From Paracoccaceae bacterium (GTDB lineage Bacteria > Pseudomonadota > Alphaproteobacteria > Rhodobacterales > Rhodobacteraceae): a stretch of DNA of 33,037 nucleotides. Positions 26,799-33,037 of the stretch are shown one piece after another. The DNA lies in the NCBI GenBank assembly GCA_028874915.1, contig JAPPHA010000107.1:1-33037 (forward strand), written 5' to 3'. Under the pieces are notes generated by a model. That model saw only the letters and a program-made list of their open reading frames with translations, made no database searches and had not been told where the DNA came from. Positions within the stretch are counted from its first letter, which is position 1. Every line of letters starts with the position of its first letter. A program made the translations under genes and the position numbers.

Positions 26799-27263
26799 TT
26801 ACGCCGTGGCCGTGCCGTCGATGGTGCGTGCCGGATTGCGGATCTCGATCCGGCGTGGCTTCAGTTCCTCGGGGACTTCACGGACGAGATCCACGTGCAA
26901 CAGACCGTCCTTCGTCGCCGCTCCGACCGCACGGACATGGTCCGCCAGCTGAAAGCGTTTCTCGAATGCCCGCGTGGCGATGCCGCGGTGCAGAAAGGCA
27001 CCACGTTCACCGTTTGCCTTCGTTTCGGGCTTGGAACCGGCAATCACCAGCTGTCCGTTCCGCATTTCGACCGAGAGTTCGTCATCGGAAAACCCCGCCA
27101 CCGCGATGGTGATCCGGTAGCTGTCTTCGCCAGACTTCTCGATGTTGTAAGGCGGGTAGCCGTTGGCGTTTCCGTCGGTGGACATCACCCTATCCAGCAT
27201 GCTGGCCAGATGATCGAATCCGACGGTTGATCGGTACAGGGGTGCAAAGTCATAGTTGCGCAT
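26799..27263 (-). CDS. Small heat-shock protein (Hsp20/IbpA family)
   Basis: This 154-residue chaperone should hold unfolding proteins in a refoldable state during heat stress in the cytoplasm. The N-terminal arm (YDFAPLYRSTVGFDHLASML) is typical of alphaproteobacterial IbpA/HspA proteins. The alpha-crystallin domain spans about 35-140: YPPYNIEKSGEDSYRITIAVAGF, the beta-hairpin with LVIAGSK, and the AATKDGLLHVDL motif that corresponds to the family AxxxGVL. The C-terminal IEI (in RRIEIRN) is the IXI oligomerisation motif. The ATG at 27263 follows AAGGAGG (27272-27278). The frame extends to 27557, but that part is leader RNA. Upstream lie a heat-shock promoter and a thermometer-like leader. 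Confidence 0.95.
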   Translation of the reverse strand: MRNYDFAPLYRSTVGFDHLASMLDRVMSTDGNANGYPPYNIEKSGEDSYRITIAVAGFSDDELSVEMRNGQLVIAGSKPETKANGERGAFLHRGIATRAFEKRFQLADHVRAVGAATKDGLLHVDLVREVPEELKPRRIEIRNPARTIDGTATA

Positions 27264-27358
27264 GGTCACATCCTCCTTATGAAGCGACATGTTCGGTTTC
27301 GGCCCTCCTGTCGAACGGGCCGGGTTTACTGCCGGAGCCGGCCTTCCGGCCTCCGGCA
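27264..27358 (-). promoter_or_regulatory. ROSE-like RNA thermometer in the hsp20 leader
   Basis: The predicted 95-base leader can fold into three successive hairpins. Hairpin I: 27357-27331, GCCGGAG paired with CTCCGGC and inner CCGG pairs. Hairpin II: 27322-27300, CGGCCC paired with GGGCCG around an 11-base loop. Hairpin III: 27291-27269. In hairpin III, UCGCU (27287-27283) pairs with the ribosome-site AGGA (27277-27274), leaving one G unpaired, around a UCAUA loop; an outer CAU pairs with AUG. A U(U/C)GCU opposite AGGA with a bulged G is the hallmark of ROSE elements, which melt on heating and release the ribosome site of alphaproteobacterial hsp20 genes. The folding was done by eye, without energies. 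Confidence 0.72.
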
Positions 27359-27364
27359 ATGCTG

Positions 27365-27393
27365 ATGTGGGAATGGGACCGCCCGGTTTCAAG
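27365..27393 (-). promoter_or_regulatory. Candidate sigma-32 heat-shock promoter of hsp20
   Basis: On the reverse strand, CTTG (27393-27390, within CTTGAAA) and CCCACAT (27371-27365) are spaced by 18 bases. This fits the alphaproteobacterial sigma-32 pattern CTTG-N17/18-CYTATNT with two mismatches in the -10. The predicted start at about 27358 falls at the foot of leader hairpin I, one base before its first paired base. Confidence 0.6.
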
Positions 27394-27411
27394 TCCGGCC
27401 GACGAGACTGG

Positions 27412-28734
27412 TCAATGTCCGGCGCCAGGACTCCCCGCGGCGATCTTGGGCGGAATCGGCCCCCCTGTCGCCCAGTCAATAAGTTCGACAGTGTGGACAA
27501 CCGGGGTCTCGACGCCCAACCCGATCTGCACCATGCATCCGAGGTTTCCGGCCGCAATCACGTCCGGGGCCAACGCCGCCAGCGCCCTGACTTTTCGGTC
27601 CCGGAGCCGGCCGGAAATCTCCGGTTGAAGAAGGTTGTAGGTGCCGGCCGAGCCGCAGCACATGTGCGAGTCCACCGGTTCGGACACCGAGAAACCGGCC
27701 GATTCCAGGAGTGCCCGCGGCCCACCCCGAATTCGCTGCCCATGCTGGAGCGAACAGGCTGCGTGGTAGGCAACGTTCAGACCGGACCCGACACCGTTAA
27801 CGCCGACGGCCGATTCGAGCCCAAGGTCGGCAATGACTTCCGTAATGTCCTTCGTCAGCCCGGCGATCCGCGCCGCGGATTCGGCCAGCGGCGTGTAACG
27901 GAACAGATGTCCGTAATCCTTTACGGTGGTTCCGCAGCCGGACGTGTTGATGACCACGGCGTCGAGCCCTCCGGTCTCGGACACCGCGGTCCAGGCCCGG
28001 ACATTCCTCGCAGCTGTCTGCCTGGCCTCGGTTGTCTTGCCCATGTGAAGTACCAGGGCCCCGCAGCATCCCGCGCCTTTTGCGACAACGACTTCGCAAC
28101 CGAGCCGGGTCAGAAGACGGATCGAGGCATCGTTGACGTCGGTGTCCAGCGCACGCTGGGCGCAGCCTGTCATCAGGGCCACTCGCATGCGCCGTTTCCC
28201 TTGGGCCGGGAAGATCTGCGGATCGTCATTCCGGCTCACCGGAGGCAGCTGCGCCGGCGCCAGATCCAGCATCGCCCGGAGCCGCGGATCGGGAAGCCAA
28301 TGGCGGAATGGACGGGCGGCCCGGGCCAGCAACAGCGCGACGCGCATTCGCGCCGGGAAAGGGAGCAACCGGGCGAGAAGCCAGCGAATTGCTCGGTCGG
28401 CAAGGGGTCGCCGATAGGTTGTCTCGATATGGGCCCGCGCGTGATCAACGAGATGCATGTAGTCGACGCCGGACGGGCAGGTTGTCATGCATCCCAGGCA
28501 GGACAGGCAGCGGTCGATGTGTCTGACCGTCTTCGCGTCCGCCGGAGCGCCGCTCTCCAGCATGTTCTTGATCATGTAGATCCGCCCTCGGGGACTGTCG
28601 CACTCATCTCCGAGAAGTTGATAGGTCGGACAGGTCGCGGTGCAGAAGCCGCAATGGACGCAGGATCGGATGATGGCGTTCGACTGGCGCAGCGCCGGGT
28701 CCTGCAACTGGGTTTCGGAGAATTGAGTCTGCAT
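27412..28734 (-). CDS. glcF: Glycolate oxidase iron-sulfur subunit
   Basis: The 440-residue GlcF carries electrons from the flavin subunits of glycolate oxidase, which turns glycolate to glyoxylate at the membrane. Two ferredoxin-type clusters appear near the N-terminus: CVHCGFCTATCP (25-36) and CLSCLGCMTTCP (76-87). Two CCG domains follow, with GCCGALVLHMG and MCCGSAGTYNLLQPE. The length matches E. coli GlcF (407) with a modest C-terminal extension. It starts two bases after the glcE stop, so the genes are translationally coupled. The stop lies 19 bases before the hsp20 heat-shock promoter on the same strand, with no clear terminator between, so read-through into hsp20 is possible. Confidence 0.95.
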   Translation of the reverse strand: MQTQFSETQLQDPALRQSNAIIRSCVHCGFCTATCPTYQLLGDECDSPRGRIYMIKNMLESGAPADAKTVRHIDRCLSCLGCMTTCPSGVDYMHLVDHARAHIETTYRRPLADRAIRWLLARLLPFPARMRVALLLARAARPFRHWLPDPRLRAMLDLAPAQLPPVSRNDDPQIFPAQGKRRMRVALMTGCAQRALDTDVNDASIRLLTRLGCEVVVAKGAGCCGALVLHMGKTTEARQTAARNVRAWTAVSETGGLDAVVINTSGCGTTVKDYGHLFRYTPLAESAARIAGLTKDITEVIADLGLESAVGVNGVGSGLNVAYHAACSLQHGQRIRGGPRALLESAGFSVSEPVDSHMCCGSAGTYNLLQPEISGRLRDRKVRALAALAPDVIAAGNLGCMVQIGLGVETPVVHTVELIDWATGGPIPPKIAAGSPGAGH

Positions 28735-28736
28735 CG

Positions 28737-29912
28737 CTATCCGTTCTCCGGCCGTGGCCCCGCCATAATGCCAGGATTCAGGATGTTGCGGGGATCGAAT
28801 CGGGCGCGGAGCGAACGGGCCATCCGGACGAGTGGTTCCGGCTCCGGATGAAACGCACCAATCTTTCGACGGGTTGCAGGGGCGGCACGGACGAGTGTCG
28901 CGTGACCGGAGATCCCCCGGAGAGACGGCCGAATGTCATGGTCCTCCGGCACGCACAACCAGACCAGTCCGCCGCCCCAGTCAAGGAGAACCGACGGTTC
29001 CGCAACATCTGCCAGGGACAGACGAACCGAACGCACCACCCGTGGCCCATCGGTCGGGCGGACCGAGACTTTCCAGACGTCTCCGGGACGGCCGTGAAAC
29101 GATTCGGCATCACGAACCCACCGCCAGCCGGCCGCCGTTGCCAACGGGTCGGTCTCCACCCGGACGTCGCCGAATTCGGCAAGATGGTCGCGCAGCCGCT
29201 CCGACCTGTAGGCGACGGAGTCGGCGGATCCTTCGACCCGGATCATGGTCACGGGATGGCCGTCGAGGCCGGAAGGCGTATGGGCGGCACCGGAGACGCC
29301 CCAGGGCGACCCCAAGGCTGAGGACAGGGGCGCAACGGCCATCTCAAGAGACAACCCGTCGATGAGCAAGACCGCCCGGGTTTCCGGCGCCGGGAGGACC
29401 CGGAAGGTGACCTCGCTCACCACCCCGAGCGTGCCGAAACTCCCGGCAAGCAGCTTGACCAGATCATAGCCAGTGACATTCTTCATCACCCGCCCGCCGC
29501 TCTTCGTCACCGTCCCGGTCCCGTCAATGAAGCGGACTCCGATCAGGGAGTCGCGACAAGCGCCGGCCTGGATGCGGCGCGGACCCGAGAGGTTGCAAGC
29601 CGCCGCAGCCCCGACCGTCGGCTCCCCGGCGCTGCCGAGAAGGCCGCGATGATCAATCGGTTCGAAGGGAAGCTGCTGCCCGTGGGCCGCGAGCGCGGAC
29701 TCGACCTCGTCAAGCGGCGTCCCGGCGCCGGCAATCAGGGTCAACGCGCCCGGTTCGTACAGCCGGATTCCGGAAAGGCCGGTCGTGTCGAGACAGGATT
29801 CGGCTTCGACCGGATTTCCGAGCCCCTGCCGGGTTCCCCCGCCGCGAATGCGAATCCCCGACCGTGCCGAGGCAATGGCCTCGGCCAGTTCGGACTCGCA
29901 GACCGGTCTCAT
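28737..29912 (-). CDS. glcE: Glycolate oxidase FAD-binding subunit
   Basis: The 391-residue GlcE is the second flavin-binding subunit of the glycolate oxidase complex. The N-terminal FAD-binding type 4 domain has IRIRGGGTRQGLG near residues 20-32, followed by LIAGAGTPLDEVESALAAHGQQLPFEP, and the segment GRVMKNVTGYDLVKLLAGSFGTLGVVSEVTFRVLP is diagnostic of GlcE. The C-terminus ends in RARFDPRNILNPGIM, the family's usual tail. Its ATG overlaps the glcD stop by four bases (ATGA). The whole operon order glcD-glcE-glcF is conserved with E. coli, but glcG, glcB and a glcC-type regulator are not in this window. Confidence 0.95.
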   Translation of the reverse strand: MRPVCESELAEAIASARSGIRIRGGGTRQGLGNPVEAESCLDTTGLSGIRLYEPGALTLIAGAGTPLDEVESALAAHGQQLPFEPIDHRGLLGSAGEPTVGAAAACNLSGPRRIQAGACRDSLIGVRFIDGTGTVTKSGGRVMKNVTGYDLVKLLAGSFGTLGVVSEVTFRVLPAPETRAVLLIDGLSLEMAVAPLSSALGSPWGVSGAAHTPSGLDGHPVTMIRVEGSADSVAYRSERLRDHLAEFGDVRVETDPLATAAGWRWVRDAESFHGRPGDVWKVSVRPTDGPRVVRSVRLSLADVAEPSVLLDWGGGLVWLCVPEDHDIRPSLRGISGHATLVRAAPATRRKIGAFHPEPEPLVRMARSLRARFDPRNILNPGIMAGPRPENG

Positions 29913-31342
29913 GCCTCCAGCCGTCCGCCCGAAACCTCCAGCGGAAAGACCTTGGCCGGATTCAGGAGCCAGCGCGGATCAAAGGCGTCCTTCACCCGCA
30001 TCTGGGCCTCAAGGTCATCCGGGGAAAACTGTTCAAACATGAGATCGCGTTTTTCCACACCGACGCCGTGTTCGCCGGTCAGGCATCCGCCGGACCGGAC
30101 GCACAGGCGGAGGATTTCGGCGCCAAGGGCCTCGCAGCGGTCCAATTCACCCGGGGCATTGGCGTCGAACAGAATCAAGGGGTGGAGATTGCCGTCACCG
30201 GCATGGAAGACATTTGCGACCTTCAGCCCGTACTGTCGCGAGAGCTCACCAATCCTTTTCAATACTTCCGGGAGTTCGGAGACCGGAATCGTTCCATCCA
30301 GGCACATGTAGTCAGCGATTTGCCCCATGGCGCCGAAGGCGGACTTCCGCCCGGCCCAGATCCGCGCCGATTCCGCTTCGCTTCCGCTTTCCCGGATTTC
30401 CGTGGGTTCATGGGAACGGGCAATCCTGACGATTGTCGCCAGTTGCTCGGCGATTTCGGCCTCGGAGCCTTCGACCTCCACGATCAGCAGTGCCTCGACA
30501 TCGGGATAGCCAGCACCGACAAAAGCTTCGCAAGCGCGGATACACGGACGGTCCATGAACTCGATGGCGACCGGAAGAATACCTTCCCGAATGATGCCCG
30601 AAACGCAGGCACCTGCCCGTTCATTCGAGTCGAAGCCGATCAGAACCGGTCGTGCCCCTTCCGGTTTGGGGAGGATCCGGAGCGTCGCCTCGGTCACCAC
30701 CCCGAGCTGACCCTCGGAACCGCAGATCACGCCGAGGAAATCGAGGCCGGGAGCGTCGAGATGGGCGCCACCGATGTCGACGATGCTCCCATCCATGGTC
30801 ACCATCCGAACGCCCAGAAGATTGTTGGTGGTCACCCCATACCTGAGACAGTGGGCTCCGCCGGCGTTCATGCCGATGTTTCCTGCGATGGCACAAGCGA
30901 GCTGGCTGGATGGATCCGGTGCATAGAAGAACCCGTCGGCCTCAACGGCGGCGGTGACCCCAAGATTGGTGATTCCGGCCTGGACCTGAATCCAGCGGTC
31001 CTCGTAACACCGGTCGAGCACCGCATTCATCCGCGACACCCCGAGCACCACACAGTCGGCCGTCGGCAAAGTCCCTCCGGCGAGGGACGTTCCGGATCCC
31101 CGGGGGACCACCGGCACTCCCTCGTCCGAACAGATCGTGAGCACATGGGCTACCTCTGCCGTCGTCCCCGGCAGCACGACCGCGAGCGGAGGACAGCGGT
31201 AGGCGGTCAGGCCATCGCATTCGTAGGCACGAATCTCGTTGGCACCATCGATCACGGCCTCGAACGGCAGCACTGCCCGCAGCCGGTCGACAATGTGATC
31301 CCGCCTTGCAAGGACAGTGCCATCTGGTGTCGGCATTTCCAT
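29909..31342 (-). CDS. glcD: Glycolate oxidase FAD-linked subunit
   Basis: This 477-residue flavoprotein is the catalytic subunit, oxidising glycolate (or D-lactate) to the 2-oxoacid. The PCMH-type FAD domain has PLAVVLPGTTAEVAHVL, VPVVPRGSGTSLAGGTLP, AIAGNIGMNAGGAHCLRYGVT and CGSEGQLGVVTEATLRILP. The C-terminal part carries VFHAGDGNLHPLILFD and GGCLTGEHGVGVEKRDLM with the conserved His residues. The start at 31342 follows GGAGGAG at 9 bases, whereas the open frame begins 11 codons earlier without one. It is the first gene of the glcDEF operon. D-2-hydroxyglutarate and D-lactate dehydrogenases share this fold; the glcE and glcF neighbours settle the assignment. Confidence 0.96.
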   Translation of the reverse strand: MEMPTPDGTVLARRDHIVDRLRAVLPFEAVIDGANEIRAYECDGLTAYRCPPLAVVLPGTTAEVAHVLTICSDEGVPVVPRGSGTSLAGGTLPTADCVVLGVSRMNAVLDRCYEDRWIQVQAGITNLGVTAAVEADGFFYAPDPSSQLACAIAGNIGMNAGGAHCLRYGVTTNNLLGVRMVTMDGSIVDIGGAHLDAPGLDFLGVICGSEGQLGVVTEATLRILPKPEGARPVLIGFDSNERAGACVSGIIREGILPVAIEFMDRPCIRACEAFVGAGYPDVEALLIVEVEGSEAEIAEQLATIVRIARSHEPTEIRESGSEAESARIWAGRKSAFGAMGQIADYMCLDGTIPVSELPEVLKRIGELSRQYGLKVANVFHAGDGNLHPLILFDANAPGELDRCEALGAEILRLCVRSGGCLTGEHGVGVEKRDLMFEQFSPDDLEAQMRVKDAFDPRWLLNPAKVFPLEVSGGRLEA

Positions 31343-31949
31343 CGGTTCCGCTCCTCCAAATGGCCAGGCGTCCAACCGCCGGGTCCACTGGGTTCGTCCT
31401 CCCCGGGGAAACCGGCACGGTCAACCCCCCGTGCCCGTTCCACCTGTCCGACCCGATCCGGATGTCCATCAGTACTGGAATGGCCACGCCCGAACAACGC
31501 CGGGACGCACGAACGCCACAAATCACGTCCTGTCATAAACCGAACGCAAAACTGCAGGTGGCCTCATGGGACACGTCATGGCCTTTGGAGGCCAGGCCGC
31601 ACATTGGGACCGGAATGCCTCGGACCGAGGGCCTACGACGGGGGCCCATGCGCAACGACGACGTACCGGAAATGACCCTGACGGGGCGCGGAGACGAACT
31701 CCTTGAACCGGCACGACTGCCCGAGACTTTCCGTCCAGCCAAGCCCAGGCAGCATTGGCCAGATCAGATCGTTGTCTGCCTGGCTCTCGTTGGGCGAGCG
31801 GTTCAAGGGGATCCATCAGACGTTCCGCTCGACCCAGCCACAAGATCGTCGAGCGCCGTTCCTGTCGCATCATCCCGATCCGCCGGCCCCTCCATCAAGG
31901 GGGAAGACGATCATCGGCAAACAGGCTCCCGCGGACGGGCCGTTGGTCA
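31343..31949. other. Gap between glcD and vapC
   Basis: No recognisable gene. The longest frames (31306-32061 forward, 31523-31873 reverse) are compositionally odd and match no domain I know. The 5' end of glcD and its ribosome site occupy the first 20 bases, and its promoter must lie here, but I cannot identify -35/-10 elements with confidence. I looked for transposase remnants next to the toxin-antitoxin pair and could not support any. Confidence 0.45.
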
Positions 31950-32366
31950 TCACACGCCGGAAATCCCTGGTGAGTGCGGCAAGGCGGCGGGGACATCGGT
32001 GCGCGCGAAGTCATTGCCTTTGAATAACAAGGGCTCACCGGTGATCCGGGCGAGCGCATAGGCAAAGCAGTCGCCGAAGTTCAAGGCCGCCGGATGCCTG
32101 CCCTTGCCAAAACGCCGCCAAGCCCGCCGCGCCGCCTCAAAGTGCTCCGTCGTCACCGGCGCCGGCTCGATTTCAGCGTGTTCCAGGAAGGCATCGAACT
32201 CGCGACCCGCCTTCGCCCCGCCACAACCCTCGACAACGATCGACGTCTCCAGCATGTTCGCCACCGACATGAGGCACGGCGATGCCGTCAGGATCGCTTC
32301 CTGAAAGCGATCAGCATCGGGCTCGCGGTTCAGGATTGCAAGCAACGCAGAACTGTGAACGATCAC
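31950..32366 (-). CDS. vapC: VapC-type PIN-domain toxin, first active-site Asp replaced by His
   Basis: The 138-residue protein is a PIN-domain ribonuclease toxin. VapC enzymes cleave RNA (often tRNA or rRNA) using four acidic residues around Mg2+ or Mn2+. The layout is complete: SSALLAILNREPDADRF at the start, LMSVANMLETSIVVE with Glu40, RRFGKGRHPAALNFGDCFAYALA with Asp99, and GEPLLFKGNDF with Asp119. Where this family normally begins M-V-I-D-T/S, this one begins M-I-V-H: the first Asp is a His (CAC at 32355-32357). The start is GTG at 32366, overlapping the antitoxin stop by four bases. Loss of that Asp should reduce or abolish nuclease activity, so this may be a decaying or inactivated toxin. 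Confidence 0.88.
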   Translation of the reverse strand: MIVHSSALLAILNREPDADRFQEAILTASPCLMSVANMLETSIVVEGCGGAKAGREFDAFLEHAEIEPAPVTTEHFEAARRAWRRFGKGRHPAALNFGDCFAYALARITGEPLLFKGNDFARTDVPAALPHSPGISGV

Positions 32367-32620
32367 TTGGGCAGCCCCCGATCGTCATAGAGCAGGTCGC
32401 CGTGCTCGATTGCCGACGGTCCCGGTCCCATGAGCGTCGCGCAGCGCTCGGCGATGGCCCGAAGCTCGCGAGCCCGGCTCGCGACGTCGAGCTTGCGCCG
32501 CTCACGTTCCAGGCGTTCGCGCAAAGCGACGGTGATCGCGCCCGTCATGGTCTCGCCCGTCAGACTTGCGAGCTCTCTCGCAAGCGAACAGGTCTCGTCG
32601 TTCTTGATGTTAAGGCTCAA
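32363..32620 (-). CDS. vapB: VapB-type antitoxin (PSK_trans_fac family)
   Basis: The 85-residue antitoxin should bind and silence the VapC encoded next, and repress the shared promoter. The N-terminal MSLNIKNDETCSLARELASL and TGETMTGAITVALRERLERE are characteristic of the PSK-type VapB ribbon-helix-helix group. The C-terminal half (IAERCATLMGPGPSAIEHGDLLYDDRGLPK) would wrap the toxin. The only start in frame with the conserved N-terminus is TTG at 32620; the genomic ATTGAGC suggests a former ATGAGC altered by one inserted T, though a natural TTG start is possible. A GAGAG word precedes it closely. The stop overlaps the toxin start (GTGA). Confidence 0.85.
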   Translation of the reverse strand: MSLNIKNDETCSLARELASLTGETMTGAITVALRERLERERRKLDVASRARELRAIAERCATLMGPGPSAIEHGDLLYDDRGLPK

Positions 32621-33037
32621 TGCTCTCTCGGTAGAAGAATTTCGAGACGTCTACCATAAAGGTCATTGCACCTGCCTCAACGACCATTGCACGCAAAACC
32701 GGAAGACCGGTCATGGGCAATGCGTTCACTCCGAAACCGCCGACGCCGACTGCCTCATGATTCCTAAAAACGTGGGACGGTTTCAGATCCTGTCGGTGCC
32801 GCACTCCTTGCCGCCAGAGCCACGAACCGGAGTTGCGACGCCAGCGACCTGCCAGGACGCAGAGCCAGCGCAAGTCGAAATTTCGGACTCCGATGCCACC
32901 TCCATTGCGAAATGCGCTCCCGGACTACGTCGAAACCAAAAAACATCACGGCGCCGGTCAGCAGTTGGCCAGCAAGCTCAGGGTTGTGAACACTCCGTCG
33001 CCTGAAGACGACGGCTTCGCGGCCAAGCTACGCGGCA
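32621..33037. other. Right-edge region, no confirmed gene
   Basis: Upstream of vapB there is no clear promoter and no confirmed gene. A forward frame stays open from 32761 past the right edge. From an ATG at 32893 it reads a plausible 48-residue N-terminus (see separate entry). Other frames here are shadows. Confidence 0.35.
32893..33037 (+). CDS. Possible N-terminal fragment of an unidentified gene cut by the window edge
   Basis: From the ATG at 32893 the frame runs to the edge without a stop and reads 48 residues, including LPDYVETKKHHGAGQQLASK and VVNTPSPEDDGFAAKLRG. The composition is protein-like and the third codon positions are mostly G/C, unlike the shadows around it. I do not recognise the family, there is no strong ribosome site, and the real start may differ. 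Chance open frame is the main alternative. Confidence 0.25.
   Translation, partial: MPPPLRNALPDYVETKKHHGAGQQLASKLRVVNTPSPEDDGFAAKLRG

Noticed and set aside
27289-28851. 520-residue forward open frame
   Set aside because: It is antisense to glcF and covers the hsp20 leader; no domain is recognisable.
29864-31675. 603-residue forward open frame
   Set aside because: It is antisense to glcE and glcD, whose catalytic motifs are complete.
31306-32061. 251-residue forward open frame beside vapBC, considered as a transposase or protease remnant
   Set aside because: No catalytic motif or recognisable segment could be found, and it overlaps the glcD 5' end and vapC 3' end in antisense.
1-33037. CRISPR array, insertion sequence or prophage
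   Set aside because: I saw no regularly spaced direct repeats, no transposase or integrase, and no phage structural genes in the window.

Overview
The window looks like a stretch of a GC-rich alphaproteobacterial chromosome. The evidence is a DUF1523 protein (a family I know mainly from Rhodobacteraceae and relatives), an alphaproteobacterial-style accA and plsC, a small heat-shock gene whose leader fits a ROSE-type RNA thermometer and alphaproteobacterial sigma-32 promoter pattern, and ABC, TAXI and dimethylglycine-dehydrogenase-type genes typical of heterotrophic alphaproteobacteria. The genus cannot be fixed from sequence alone. About 81% of the window is in genes I accept, which is low for a free-living bacterium; several gaps of 400-950 bases carry no recognisable gene.

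Layout. 1-5679: a LeuA/homocitrate-synthase-like enzyme, acetyl-CoA carboxylase alpha (accA), a convergent lysophosphatidate acyltransferase (plsC type) and a small membrane protein, separated by long gaps. 6070-8493: a large dimethylglycine/sarcosine dehydrogenase-like flavoenzyme. 9064-16812: a compact forward operon with a ROK repressor, M20 deacylase/peptidase, sugar-type periplasmic binding protein, permease, YhfX-like PLP racemase-fold protein, single-domain ABC ATPase and GlmS-like SIS isomerase/deaminase. It starts with a TTGACA promoter overlapped by a palindrome of the same 10+5+10 layout as xyl-type ROK operators. 17271-23869 (reverse): a DAO-type flavoprotein, an orphan TAXI binding protein, 4-hydroxybenzoate hydroxylase, dihydroxy-acid dehydratase (ilvD) and a DUF1523 protein. 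24065-26684 (forward): an Asn-Thr self-cleaving P1/NylC-type hydrolase and a GabD-type semialdehyde dehydrogenase. 26799-31342 (reverse): an hsp20 gene preceded by the glycolate oxidase operon glcDEF. 31950-32620 (reverse): a vapBC toxin-antitoxin pair whose toxin has lost its first active-site aspartate.

How the genes fit together. Most of the window serves scavenging and oxidation of small organic molecules: amino-sugar or sugar conjugates (the ROK operon), methylated amines, aromatic acids, glycolate and semialdehydes, with core branched-chain amino acid and lipid synthesis genes interspersed. The most interesting pieces are the ROK-controlled uptake operon, whose combination of enzymes I cannot match to a described pathway, and the hsp20 leader, which contains three consecutive hairpins, the last pairing a UCGCU motif with the Shine-Dalgarno AGGA.
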